Origin: Sphagnum compactum
Taxonomy: Eukaryota > Bryophyta > Sphagnopsida > Sphagnales
Reading direction: 5' to 3'
Assembly: GCA_965153455.1 (NCBI GenBank)
Contig: OZ234493.1
Coordinates: forward strand, 5,952,001-6,016,000
DNA length: 64,000 nt
Part shown: piece after piece, positions 1 through 12,107 of the stretch
Layout: the number at the start of each line of letters is the position of its first letter
Numbering within the stretch: position 1 is the first letter of the stretch
Translations under genes and position numbers: made by a program
The notes under the pieces: generated by a model
What the model was told of the DNA's origin: nothing
The model's database searches: none
What the model saw: the letters and a program-made list of their open reading frames with translations, nothing else

Positions 1-851
1 ATGTTACAACCATTGTTGACATAATATGGAATGGTCAAGTCATTTGCCCTTTATGTTGGGGTACTACTCCAGGCATTATGTTGCCGTAATGGACTTGCCA
101 AGTGTGGTCGTACCCAACATAATGCACAAGGGTGAGACCATTCCATGACATTAAGGTATGGATTGGTGGACTCAAAGATTATAAAAAATTCTTATTTCCA
201 CAGAGATTTTGATCACTATTTACAAGTGTCTGATCATCACCAGAAGCTTATGTGATAGAATGTGATCAAGAAAATGACATAATCTGCCACCCCAAGTCCT
301 TAATAATGTAAGGGGGAGGCCATCATCAAGGGCATTACTTTGTCCAAGGGCAGTGGTCCAAGTTCCTTGTGCCCCAAAACAAAAGAATGGTCTCTGGTGC
401 TGCCCTTCCCCTCTGGGATACATTGACTTAAGTTGGAAGGAACATCCTGGGACATGGGGTTCATGTTTGATGGGGGAGATGTTCATCCAAACTGTCTTGT
501 GTTTGCACTTGGTGCACTCATTGGGGTTTAATGCTTCATTCCCTGATCTCCTCCTTATTGGTGGGAAAACTAGTTTGGGTCCCAGTTATTTCACTTTGTA
601 AAATTTTCATTCCCAGTTACACGTGTGTGATGCCCTATTATGGCCTCTAATAGCACAACTTTGCAATAACTCTAGCAAACAAAAAAAAAGGGGGGAGATG
701 AAACAGATTTTCTTCACTTGAATTGGTCCATCGCAAGAGTTTCAACCCCAGCTTAAGATTTGCCTTATTCATATTCTTCCATTAAATCAACGACATATCA
801 ACAATGAACTCCTGCAAAGGTTGAGAACTGACACCTAGTTTCATTAAATGA

Positions 852-1113
852 CTATATCTATTAGGTAGGTAGAAAAAGATAACCATCATGGTTAGTTAGG
901 GAACCATATCTGGTAGGTAGGTAGAAAAAGATAACCATCATGGTTAGTTAGGGAACCAAATCTGGTAGGTAGGTAGAAAAAGATAACCATCATGGTGAGA
1001 TAGGGAACCATATCTAGTAGGTAGGTAGAAAAAGATAACCATCATAATTAGTTGGGGAACCATATCTCGTTAGGTAGGTAGAAAAAGATAACCATCATGG
1101 TTAGTTAGGGAAC
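852..1113. repeat. minisatellite, five copies of a 52-53 bp unit
   Basis: Five direct tandem copies begin with TAGGTAGGTAG at 862, 914, 966, 1018 and 1071. Each continues through AAAAAGATAACCATCAT and ends with GGGAACCATATCT or a close variant. Three intervals are 52 bp and one is 53 bp. Copies differ by a few substitutions, so the array is fairly young. It contains no gene. Confidence 0.95.
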
Positions 1114-2820
1114 TCTGGAACCCAGCAGAAAAAAACACTGTTTTACTGACCATTTCTCATTCATTCATCATGTTTTACGGAGCACTGGTGGGTGCCTGGT
1201 TCATTCCGGCCAATAAAATAGTTGGAACTTGGTGCTAGCTAGAGATATTATTAGCTTGGAATGCACCTCCCAACTTCAATCTACCATCAAAAGGCCGCAC
1301 AGATCATGCCCATCGTGCTCTGATAGGTTAAACCCACATTGCCATAAAGGGTGAGTAAAAGGTTGTTTCTAGGCTTTCGAAGGATGAAGATCTTTGTAGC
1401 TTTTCACCAGTGCGGTCATTTGATGATTGGTGTATAGGCTGAAACCAATAAAACGACAATCTGAAGCCCGATCCCAGAACCCTGGTTAAATCACCCTAGT
1501 TATATGAGGGGTTTATGCAACAAGTGATCTTCCTTTTGCTCGAGCTTGATTTCTCAACACCTGAGAATGCACTTCACTAGAGCAAAAGGCTTTTTACGTG
1601 GGAAGAGTGACACTCGGCATGTAGGTAGTGTGTTTTTTAAAACCTTAGTGGCCCTGGAGTGTGGATCTTTGTTGTTATCAACACAACATGATGAGTCAAA
1701 GAGCCATTCATATTCTCTCTAACAATATTATCACTCATGGGTCATAGTGCAAAGGTACTAAACATGCATTCGGTATGATCAATGGAGGAAAGTCACCTCA
1801 CCCAAAGTATTAGTGCTTATATGATGTTATATACGGTGCTATTATGGTACACCGTATCACCCACGACGGCTGATAGATAGGCCTGTAGAAATCAAATAAG
1901 TTTTAAAAGTGCCCTAAATTTGCCTTTGTTGAATTTGCCATCTACACCTATTGTGAACCCTTTAAATGGGCAACTTTCTGTAGACAAAATTTCGCTATTT
2001 CGTGAGATTTTTTCATAAAAGCTTGAAAGTGTGAAAATTATTGCTATGAAAAATTTCCAGTGTAAAATTTTTTTCAGCAAAAAAATTGACATTTATTAAG
2101 GAAATAAAAAAAATTTGGGGGAAAAAAAAAACAAAAAAACTTGTTACATATTTGCAGGCTTGTGGGTTGTTAGAATGCTTTTCCCACTTGAGCTTCACTT
2201 CCCAAAAAATTATAACTAGTTGTTAGTCCCAAGAAAGGACTTGTTTATGGGACCAATGAATGTTTTGAGTACATAGTAGGCTTGGTGGTACCACCCTATT
2301 GGGCTCAAGTGCAGTTTGACCACTTAGTGTATTTTTCACACCTTCTCTTTCCCCCCCACCCCCCCCACTAAACTTACAATCAAAGTACTCTGCTTCATTT
2401 TTGGACAAAGAGAAAAATGGCCTAACAATAGGTAGGAACAATGATATGTAACAGGGTTGTTGCAACCCCATTGATCTTCTTCCCCCAGGGCAAAATGAAA
2501 GCCATTGGGAAAGTTACGTCCCAAAGTTACATCCCATCCATGATGGATGAAGGTCTTCATCTAACCTTGTTCCCCAAAAGATTTTTTTTGATTCATTGCG
2601 TTCCCAATGGTCATTCCCCCCACTGCATACTAGGCCAAGATGACAATCTTAACCTTATAATTCACCGATGCAATCTTACCATATTGTATATTTCACCACC
2701 AACATCTTGGCATTGCAAAAAAATAATTCACCTCAAGAGTTCTAATGCATGGGAACAAGGAACAAAGTAATCAATCATCCACCATTTTCCGTCCAGGTAA
2801 CTTCCGAAAGTGGTGGGTCA

Positions 2821-2880
2821 TTTAGGGTTTTTTTTGTGGGTTTAGCATTTAGGGTTTTTAGGGTTTAGGTTTAGGGTTTG
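2821..2880 (+). repeat. interstitial telomere-like TTTAGGG tract
   Basis: A degenerate run of plant telomere units (TTTAGGG and TTTTAGGG variants) spans about 60 bp. It may be a relic of break repair or simply a cluster of telo-box-like words; it is too short and impure to be a telomere end. Confidence 0.7.
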
Positions 2881-3995
2881 GCCTTGCCTCGTTCTTGGTT
2901 TGAGATTTTAAAGCGTAGATTTTAATTTTTGAAACTTTTGTATCTAGTTTATAGCCAACTTTGGCTAAATTTTATTCTGGATGATGGTCACTTTGGCTAA
3001 TCACAACATTGAAAGAAAAGAGAAAAAAAACACTGGGACTTGCAAGAGTTGGCGAATTCTCGTCAATTTGCCAAAAATATTTTTGAGAAAAAGATTATTC
3101 CGCCACAAATTCTCTGTTTTTGAAAAAGTCGTCAAAAAAATAGGAAGATTAAAAAATCGCCAGAAATCGCCACAACTGCCTATAATATGAAACGGGGGTG
3201 TATCTTAAGATTGTTCTACTTGTATATTTTGAATATCGCCAAATTTGGCTAAAATATTCTTATGATGATCGCCACTCGAACAGCAAACATCACAAAATTG
3301 CCCGAAAAAAAAGAAAAAGAAAAGAAAAACACTGCCGCTGATTTTATTAAAAATCCTATAATAAATTTACCAATGGTAACAAAAAAATCTTTTACTCCTC
3401 CGGTGAACGGAATCAACGGCAGTAATTTGAGACTGCAGTTTCCTGTCTGGTCTGTGTCCGCCTGCTCCTTCTCCCTCCCTCCCTGCCTCTTGCAAAAATG
3501 GCGAAGTTTCTTAAAATTTGGTCGAATTATAGCTATTGAAAATCCCCAAAATCGCATAATTTTAGCCCTTTAAACTTCAAATATATCTTTTTGGCTATAG
3601 ATATCTCCTTCTCCCTCTTGTCCTCCTCTCCCTCCCTTCCCTCGCAAAACAAAGCCGCTTGTCGTCCGCTGCGCTTTCGCAACGCAACGTGCAAGCTCTC
3701 TCGCTCTCTCTGAAGCTCTCTCTCTTTTTTGACGATGCTCGCCGCGGTACCGCCTTCGATCCGTTGGCCCCTGCTTGTGTTTGTTTTGGTCTCTGTGATG
3801 TGAAATTTGGCTGCATTTTTCCAATTCTCTTCCAAACTGGGTTCTCATCGTGGCGACGCAACGTAGAAAGCCAAGGGAGGAGCATAGAGAAACAACCTGA
3901 AAGTTTCTGTGATTTCTCTTTTTGTGAAGTCTTATATGTGCATTGAGAATTGCTTTTGGTGCGACTACGCTTGTTGTTCATGCCGCTGCATCTAT

Positions 3996-4022
3996 CTGTC
4001 TGTCTGTCTGTCTGTTTGTCTG
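3996..4022. repeat. (CTGT)n microsatellite in presumed 5' UTR
   Basis: A run of CTGT units with one CTGTTTGT interruption lies upstream of the first coding exon at 4394, in the pyrimidine-rich stretch that probably belongs to the 5' UTR or its intron. Confidence 0.8.
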
Positions 4023-4393
4023 TGTGGGATGTTTTGTCTCTTGGACCGAAGAAGGTGCTCGAAGAAAATGCAGGAAGAGAGACTTGTGAGAGTTTTTACG
4101 TGAGCTTTGTGTGAAATCTGTACCTCCGGAAAGTCTGAGGGAGCTTGCTGAGGCGGTACAGTAAATAACAATAGCTGTAAATGAAGTGGATATGTTGGAG
4201 GTGTTGCGGCTGCTGCTGTTTGTTTGTGGAAGAGCAGCCACACAGAGTAGGACGGATAATGAGCAAAAGTCATACATGAAGACGAACATCAGGTCGCAAG
4301 AATAGGGAGAGCTAACGGGAACTACTGTTGAGGAGAGTCTTTTCTTCTTCGGCCTGTCTCTATTTTTGTGTTTTGCAGTCAGGAGGGACGGCG

Positions 4394-7114
4394 ATGGCAT
4401 TCGAAGTAGCGAGAGTGCATGGCATCATCCGCTCCAACATTCGGGAGGATGGAATCTGCTCCAAGGCAGCCGCTTCATCACCATCGTCAATGCCTGGAAG
4501 TTTTGTTCTTATTCAGGAACAAGGAGAAGCTCTGGTTCATGTACAGAAGACGCAGCAGCAGCAGACTGGGGTTGCAGATCGGTCTTGTCCTCCTTCCGGT
4601 ATACGGCGGGACGCTAGCTTCAGTGCTGCGTCGTGGTCAGATGTGGTTCCGTGTTCTTCATCGCTCGCGTCCTCCTCTCATGACTCCACAGAAGAGACCG
4701 AAAACGACGAGGAGGACGACGATGAGCTCCTTTTGGCAGGACTCGCCCAACATGTGGCGCAAACTATGCTCAATGGTGCCGCAGCCGACGACGACGACAG
4801 CGTCCTTCACACTGCCAGTGGTGTTGATGGGAAAAAAACTCACAACAGTTTGTGCACTGAAGCGAACAAGGTAGGCAATCTCTTTCTCTTCACTCTTGTG
4901 TTCCTCGCGTGTCCTGAAGAAGCAAGTATGCTTCCCTGCGTTTCCTTTGAAACGATCTTTTTCAGGGAAAAAAAAAGCCTGTCGTTTGAGAACCGCTGTC
5001 AAACTGTGGCAGGCAGCGGAGTCTTCTCCTCCATCAAGCTGGTCTAGTGGAAGCTTGTTGCAATGGCCGCAATCGGCGACAAGCAGTAGTACAGCGAGTT
5101 CCAAGGGCTCTTCCCGTATGTCATCGCAAGTCTCTTCTCCGCCAACAACTCCTGTGGAAGCAAAGCGAAGCGATGCGTGGGATTTACTACACGCCGCAGC
5201 CGGAGAAGTCGTTAGATTGAAAATGCACCAGCAGAAGAAGTCCATCATGTCTTCTTCTTCTTCTCCTACAAACAGATATCATCCGAAGCAGCTTCATCAT
5301 GTTCAATGCCAACAACAACAACCTCTGCAAGCACACTGCTTCCAGGTCCCTCCTGCAGCAGCAGCTCCTCAGATACGAACGCTGCCTGGCTGCGGCATTG
5401 TAGCAACAAATGCCCCTCCTCCTACGACTGGTATCCTGCAAGCTGCAACGATCTTACCTCACCTTAGGAACACAAATGAGAGGCGGGCTCCAATACATGG
5501 ATCATCAGCCTATCATCAGCAAGGCTGGAACTCTGCTGTTGCAAGAGGCGAGGGTCACCAACATTACAGCACCCATGTAAGGTTTTTCTTTGTAGCGTCT
5601 TTCAATATGATAGCATCCATGTAAGCTTTCCTTTGTAGCTTCTTTCAATGTTACAGCACCCATGTAAGCTTTCCTTTGTAGCTTCTTTCAATATAACAGC
5701 ACCCATTTGAACTTCTGATTAGTGGCTTCTTTTAATTTTGTTACATGACATGTTGGCGCAATCCATTCTGATTATTGAAGTCTTTTAGTAATCATTTGAA
5801 TTCGGTTTTCTGCATCAGAAGTTAGGGTTTGGGTTGATCTCAGACTAGAAGAAGAAGATGATCAGGAGCTGCTGGGCATATGATCTCTCATCTGCAACAG
5901 CACTGCAGTTCACAAGCTCTCAAACTCTGATCCTTTCTGATTCAATCTTGGTTGTCTCAGCAGCTGCAGCAAATGGCAATGGAAACTGGTGGGCCTGGAG
6001 CAGTGCTCGGGTTTCAGGCCAGGTCCTATCCTGTATTTTATCACCAGCAGCAAAGCTGCAGGCCTGTTGTTTTGCAGAAGAGTTACCAAGGACAGTGCCA
6101 ATCAGACAGGTTGGTTGATTACCACACTCCACAGTGGACCACTACTGCTGCACAGCGGGGAGGGTTAGGAATGAGAGCTGTCTTCTTGGGATCTGGAAAC
6201 TCTCAGCGTAAGTCCAGTGGTACAGGGGTATTTCTTCCTCGCAGTGTGGGAAATGGTGCTGAACTAAAAAGAAAGCCTGGTGAGTGTTCTGATCTCCATT
6301 GCTAAGTGTACTGGAACTGTAAATGTCTTGTCAAGATGGGCTTCATCTTCCCATGCTTCCGGAAATGTGAAAGCAATCCCAGGACACAGATTTTGTAGAA
6401 TATTTTGCCCAGATTTTGGGCTGATTATTATTATATATTCATTCCACTGCACTGTTGGCAGCTGATGAAGTCAGTGCGAAGTCATGGCAACTAGTCACTG
6501 CTATTAGTGATGGAGAAGCAATCAGATGGTCTGACACTTTGTGAGTGACTCTTATAAGGTTATGACCACGCTCGTTGTTATGGAGATTTTCTCTGCAATT
6601 TGGTAGATATGTTGAACTCTGACAATGTTCACCTGTTGTGGCTGGATCAACAGTTTGTTCAACTGTGCTGCTTCCATCACGGATAGTGCAGGTGTTAAAC
6701 CTGAATGTGGAGAATATGTGTTCTCATCTGTCCTTGCCTTCATCTTTTGCTCATTGTACTTCATACTCAGGCAAGTCTTCTCTGTTTGAGTCAGTTTCTG
6801 TGTGCCAAGGATGAACAAATATGCTTCAAAATCCTATTCAGACAGTGCTCCTGATTTTGCATGATACCTGGTGACAGTTCCTTCCCAAGATCATTGGTCT
6901 AACAGAAATAATTATGATGAATTGTGCAGATCACTCAGCCTCAATGCCTGCTTCACCGAGTTTTTCTTGTAATTTAGGTGTCTCTGCTATGGGACGCTCC
7001 AAACAATCATTTGAAGAGGGTTGGCTTGCCTCTTGTGGGAAGAGTTGTCCCCCATCAATGCTACGACAGAATCCTCAACCAGAGCTCTGCCTTCCCTCAG
7101 AGTGGACATACTAG
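4394..7114 (+). CDS. plant-specific protein of unknown function (GTGVFLPR / EWTY C-terminus family), 514 aa
   Basis: Four coding exons are proposed: 4394-4870, 5013-5576, 5961-6279 and 6930-7114, giving 1545 nt in one frame. The start ATG at 4394 follows a good acceptor (TTTTGCAG) at 4379, implying a 5' UTR intron. The product has an acidic stretch (EETENDEEDDDE) followed by LLLAGLAQHVAQTML; a Ser-rich linker with SPPTTPVEAK; the conserved block AWDLLHAAAGEVVRLKM; Gln-rich segments; then GMRAVFLGSG and GTGVFLPR; and it ends PELCLPSEWTY. I recall this arrangement from uncharacterised plant proteins, so the family is known but the function is not. The exon 1/exon 2 junction is the least certain: a stronger-looking acceptor at 4966 would break the frame, whereas 5013 keeps it. 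Intron 2 starts inside a tandem repeat, and intron 3 holds a copy of the dispersed repeat. Confidence 0.7.
5566..5740 (+). repeat. 43-44 bp tandem repeat spanning the exon 2 splice donor
   Basis: Units begin with ACAGCACCCAT (or ATAGCATCCAT) at 5566, 5610, 5653 and 5696; the fourth is diverged. Each of the first three carries CCATGTAAG, so the exon 2 donor at 5577 is followed by two near-identical decoy donors. The first unit includes the last 11 bases of exon 2; the rest lies in intron 2. Confidence 0.9.
6345..6620 (+). repeat. dispersed repeat family, copy A
   Basis: This segment of intron 3 of the preceding gene matches, in this orientation, the copy at 45.34-45.64 kb. It matches the reverse complement of copies near 13.9, 14.6 and 20.5 kb. 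Shared words in order are AATATTTTGCC, CAGCTGATGAAGTCAGTG, GTCACTGCTATT, GTCTGACACTTTG and AGGTTATGACCACGCTC. No flanking duplication or transposase was seen, so the class is unknown. Confidence 0.75.
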
Positions 7115-8070
7115 CTCTCAGAGCTCGGAAACCCTTAAGATGACATCTGTTTTTGGAGGGCGTGTTGTTTTGCACAGTTAAATAATTTTTGGAGATCTCA
7201 ACGAGGTGGAACTAGACACAGCAATTCATTGGCTTCAGGGAGCACAACAATGTGGAGTATTCTACTACAGCATAGAAGATTTGTGAGACAGAAGAGTCAG
7301 AGGTAGGTGCAAAGGAAATTATCATGACAACAGTGAGAAAGTTGAGAGGAGTAGAATCGTTTTTCTCTTGCTAGTCAAAAAGATGTATAGTAAGCTACCC
7401 TGATATTTTTTACTGAAGGAATGAGCCTCCTGCTCTGTACAGTAGTAGCAAGCAAATGGGCTCATGAGTATGGGTTACATTTTGGAGGCCCTTTTTTTTT
7501 CCTATGGGATATATATATATATATATACATACATACGCCTCTAGGACAGGACAGAATAAGTTGCATCCCTTCTTGGGAACTACAGCCTTACATTAATAAG
7601 TGTGCCATTAGTATATGAGCGGAAGTGTCTGGTTGATTGCTTTGGGTCTTTGCCTATTGCCATAATTTCAGTATATATCTGGCTTGACTCCAGGATTATA
7701 TTCTCAACAGGTTGTAATTTTTCTTGTAGTGGCTTCTATCAGCAGGTGTAGTGAGCAGTTTGTATGACGTATTTTTCCATCTCTGAATGTTTTCTTCATT
7801 TGTGGCTCAGCTTTGCAACAACTAACAAAGTATGATGCTACAACTCTGTTTGGTTTTTGAGATTCCCCTGAACTCTCAAGCTCTTGACCTACTTGGATGA
7901 ATAAAAAGGGCATCTTGGTAGGTTATGTACATGTTGAAAATTCAGTACAAGTGGGCTAAGGTTATTAACTGGTTATAAAATTCACTAACCGGATGGTAGG
8001 CTATGGATACCCAGGTTAATAACTCGGTCAAAACTCAAGCAGTGGACACTGGGTAAAACCCTAAACCCCA

Positions 8071-8095
8071 GTGTGTGTGTGTGTGTGTGTGTGTG
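8071..8095. repeat. (GT)n microsatellite
   Basis: About twelve uninterrupted GT units follow a short AAACCCTAAACCCC word. Confidence 0.95.
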
Positions 8096-9028
8096 GTGGG
8101 TGTAGTGAGAGCTTTGTGCAACCTTTAGAATGCTCTCTTTGTAACTCACAATTCTCATGCAACCCTAGAATGTATAGATGGCCATTAGTCGGACCTGGCA
8201 GAATGGCAGGTGGCATTCAGCCAGGTTTTACAATGGGCCATTATTTGACATAATTGTCGTTGGGACGCGGTAGGAACAATTTGCTGCCTTTGCACGTTCT
8301 ATGTGACAGATGAATTTGAAAGCGCAGCTGACAAGAAGAGGAAGCTTTGGGGTGAGGAGGAGCAGAATTTCACACCAGTTCATTACGCCATTCAGGAATC
8401 AGCAACAGCAAAATCCCAAATCTACTAAATCTTAAATCTACTCAAAATGTACATCTCTTTGTCACTTTGTGTGTACCACGTTTAATCTATACTACTGTTC
8501 AATGCCCCATCCATACTTCTCAATCCATTATGATAAGTCTCTGGTTTTGGTAACTTGTACAGAGTCCAGCCCTGTTAGGGGCAGTAAAGTCACATGGCCA
8601 GTGTTGGCTGTTGGGTGGTGGTTTTCTCTTTTTTTAAATGAAAGAACAGGTAGGTAAAAGGTAACCTAAATGGGCCTTCTTAGGAAAGACAGAAATTTGA
8701 AATTCTTTTGGGGTTTATGTGTTTTGTTCCCCTTTATTGTTCCCAATAACGTTCCAAAGGGTGTTCTCAATGGTACCCCAGTTCATTTTCATGTCCACAA
8801 CATTTGTTCTTTGATTGCATCCCCTATGCTTTATGAAATGTTCCTTATCTTGTTCCCTCAGTTCCCATTTTTCTTCTACATATGTTCCTTGTTTATATGT
8901 CATATGTTTTGTCAATTGTGCCCATGTTCTTCCCTCAGTTCTCAAGTGTCCTGATGTCAATCCCACTAGCCCCAATTCTTGTCTCCCATATTCCTTTGCC
9001 CAATGCCTCACTCTTCTAGCCGATGGAC

Positions 9029-9124
9029 CAGATGGAAAAGATGGCCTCAGTGGCCAGCTCCCACCAGTGCACCATCCAGATGGAAAAGATGGCCTCAGTG
9101 GCCAGCTCCCACCAGTGCACCATC
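9029..9124. repeat. two perfect tandem copies of a 48-bp unit
   Basis: The unit starts CAGATGGAAAAGATGGCCTC and ends GTGCACCATC; the second copy begins at 9077. As far as I can read the two copies are identical, which implies a recent duplication. A multiple of three in length keeps frames open through it, but no gene is supported. Confidence 0.95.
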
Positions 9125-12107
9125 CAAAAAATCTCGCTTAACCTACTTGGCACAATGCAATATTCTCATTTGGTTTTGTGCGTAGGTACATACATAGATA
9201 GATAGGTGGGCGAGTAAGAAGGTAGCTGGGAGTATAGTAAATAAGTAGATGGGGGAGGGAGTAGGCTTTTGTTTTTTTTTTGGCATAGGGAGGCAGGGGT
9301 GGGGTGAGGCAAAAAATAAATAAAAGGTTCCCAAAAATGAAAAAACTAAAAACCAAGTGCCAAAAGGGCTGAGGAAAGGAAAAGGAAAAAGTCAACATGT
9401 GCTAACCACCTTGGTTAGCACAGGGACATATGTAACGTAACTCAAATACAATTTCCACTATTTTCCGCTAACTAGTGAAATATATATGCATGAGCATTTT
9501 TAAAAAGCTTTTCACCAAAAGCTTTCCATCTACGAGTGATATATATTATGTCTCATTTTGCCCAAATCATCCAATTATTATTTTCTGCCATATCATCCAT
9601 ACTAGTTTGTGTAAGTCAATGTCTACAGATAACAACAGAAGTAGTTTAGACTCAAACTAACTTATGCATAAAGATCCATGGATGAACCTATTGCATGCAT
9701 GACAAGATTCATCCATGGTCATTTGATGTTTTGATACCATCAACTATTAGAAATCTAACATGACTTGCCCCCCCCCATCCAATTACATCTTGCCACCTCA
9801 TTCAAGTTATATGTTTATACAATTATTGCATTGTCAACCAAAACTTTAAAACATTTTATATGCATGAAAATAGTCCCACTTCCAACAAATTTACCATGCT
9901 CCAAATGCATGCTTGCAATAAAAAAATAAGCTTAAGAGCAGGTCCACACATACCCCCTTACTTGTGCCTCTAACTGATATTAATCACATCCAACATGGAG
10001 TGCTGCCCACATATCACTGCAATTGCCAACAATGAATGTTTGATGTACATAGATTATAGTGCGAAAAAATAGTGAAGTTTATGACTATAAAACATTCAAA
10101 ATTTTATGGAAAAAAAATTAACCACAAAGTTTTTTTAAAAAACAAAATTTGGGTCTCATTTGGATTGAACAAACTTTCTAAAAGAATGAAAATCAACAAC
10201 AAATTCCTTAACTTGGGAAGCAATCTCACAAGACATGGCAATGGAAGCTGTAGGTACCTACATCACCACCTTACAACAAACTCCAATGCCTTCAATTCAT
10301 GTTTTGACAATCAAAGTTAGGTGTTACAAATTCATAGTAACCATGAACTATGGAATTCAAGTCAGATGTTAGCCAAATCATTCATAACCATGAACTACAG
10401 AATGCTTTAATCTAACACCGTATCTAGTATCCTTATGCTTACAGTCTTATGTTGAAGACACTCCATTTCAATTGACCACATGTAGCAAGCTTTTACCCCA
10501 GCACTGGTTTGATGGCAACCTTGGGAATCCAAAATATCTGTTGCCACTACTGTACCAAAAACCAAAAACATGATGGAAATCCCATTAAGAAATCAGTCTG
10601 TAAACTCAAATGAATAAACAGCATATCATGTAGGAAACTTATCAAGTAATAACATAAATGAATGTTGCATCCAAACTCAACAAATATAAATGGATCATGT
10701 GTATTTAGACTTCATCCCTTTTCATCACCGACAAATAACTACACTGCAAATCTGATCATGTAAGCAAGAAAAACATATAATTTGGGCACGAAGCTAGATT
10801 TAGTGGGCATGAGTACATTCTAAGGTCTCTTGAAAAATCATTCAACAAGAATCATATCTTCTCTCTGGCCTTCCATCCTGCTGTTTTTGTCACAAGGGAA
10901 TATCAGGATTAGTTTCCTCATGACTCTACATAGGACTGGGTAGCCCATCACCATGCCTCTGCCCCTGCACAACTGATCATGTACTAGTACTAATATCTTC
11001 CAAGCTCTGATGCATGACCCACATTGAATCTCCTGCCAGATTGAACAAGAAAAGATCTAAGAGGGGCTGCCAGCACAGTACAGGTGCCTTGGGCAAGACT
11101 ACTCTTTGCCACTATGTGGCCTTAGGAAAGTCGTGACCATTACTGTTTTCAGCAAAAAATAGATAACACTGGAGGGTTATTAAAGAACATGGGCCCAAAC
11201 CCCCATAACTTTTGGCCACTGGCTATATCTGCTCCCGCTCAACCAGCAAATCCTAGATTCACAATCAAGGTATAGCCTTTGCTATGTATGGGGTGGAGCT
11301 GTAGAGTTCTGCTGTAGCAAAATAGGGTTGCAAGTTGAAAAGCACTAGCTTGATTCACAATTGCAGATTGTATGTACATCCATAGTTGGGGCTTTGCAAC
11401 TTGAGGACCATGCAGTGTGTTAACTTAATATTGACTGTTCTAACTCATTGGAAACAACCTTCTTGAGCTGACCAGCAAGGGTCCAACCATCTAAACAGTA
11501 CCAGATCTTAGATCGTCTTCAGGAGGTGAAAAAAAATATGACATTTGGTCCACGTCAATCTAAGTGATTGGAGTCCAACTAAATTCACACCACTCACAAG
11601 ATGGTGGCCACAGCCTTCTGACCCTAAAATCTGTGCCCAGTTTGGAACAAGCAAGACCTACAGTTCAAAAAGAGCAGTAATGGAGATAGCTGGCATTTGA
11701 GGTAAGTGGGAGTGCACACCTGAGTCTACTGTACTGTACGGGACCTGTCAGGGCTTCTTCAAGTCATGCCTGTCAGCTGCTGCCAGCAAAACGAAATTCT
11801 CTTAGATCATTCCAGCAGCTTATCCATGTACTTACACCAGATGCATTGTCTCTCCTTCACCAAATACCTATTTACAGTGTGATTTATTCACAAACTCAGC
11901 ATATACTACGAGTGCTTCATCCAGCAAGCTGTATTAGACTTTTGAAAGAGTGGACTGCAAACATTTCCTGCTCCTGAGAATGTTCAGTATGTCCATCACT
12001 CATTCCCTGAACTCTAGGTAAATAGATCACACATAGTGCGCAATCTCTTGACAATTGCTCTTGGCAAGGTAGCTTATCATCTTCTGAATGGCTATAATGG
12101 TCCTAAA

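Larger units (their letters stand above)
1..3600. other. intergenic region, no gene recognised
   Basis: Short open frames occur on both strands but none shows a protein family signature or linked splice sites. The sequence is AT-rich with homopolymer runs, and holds the 52-bp minisatellite near 0.9-1.1 kb and the telomere-like tract near 2.8 kb. The mirrored open frames at about 3.25-3.57 kb on opposite strands are low-complexity K/F-rich translations and are not supported as genes. From about 3.6 kb the sequence becomes GC-richer and pyrimidine-rich, which fits the promoter and 5' UTR of the gene starting at 4394. Confidence 0.6.
7118..12107. other. intergenic region between two genes
   Basis: No protein family was recognised here. 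It contains an AT run (7509-7527), a GT run (8071-8095) and a 48-bp duplication (9029-9124). The long AT-rich stretch 9.4-10.9 kb shows nothing. The part just above 12.1 kb is probably the 3' UTR of the minus-strand transporter gene. A possible lone exon at 8306-8428 is described among the rejected items. Confidence 0.6.

Noticed and set aside
3249-3573. Mirrored open frames of about 100 codons on both strands
   Set aside because: Low-complexity A/T-rich translation; no splice signals or homology.
4966-5012. Acceptor TTTTTCAG at 4965 for exon 2 of the 4.4-7.1 kb gene
   Set aside because: It looks stronger than the one at 5012, but joined to the donor at 4871 it breaks the frame, whereas 5013 keeps a 515-codon frame.
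8306-8428. Possible single exon (TDEFESAADKKRKLWGEEEQ and on to a TAA)
   Set aside because: Coding-like composition and an acceptor-like CAG nearby, but no partner exon or family could be found.
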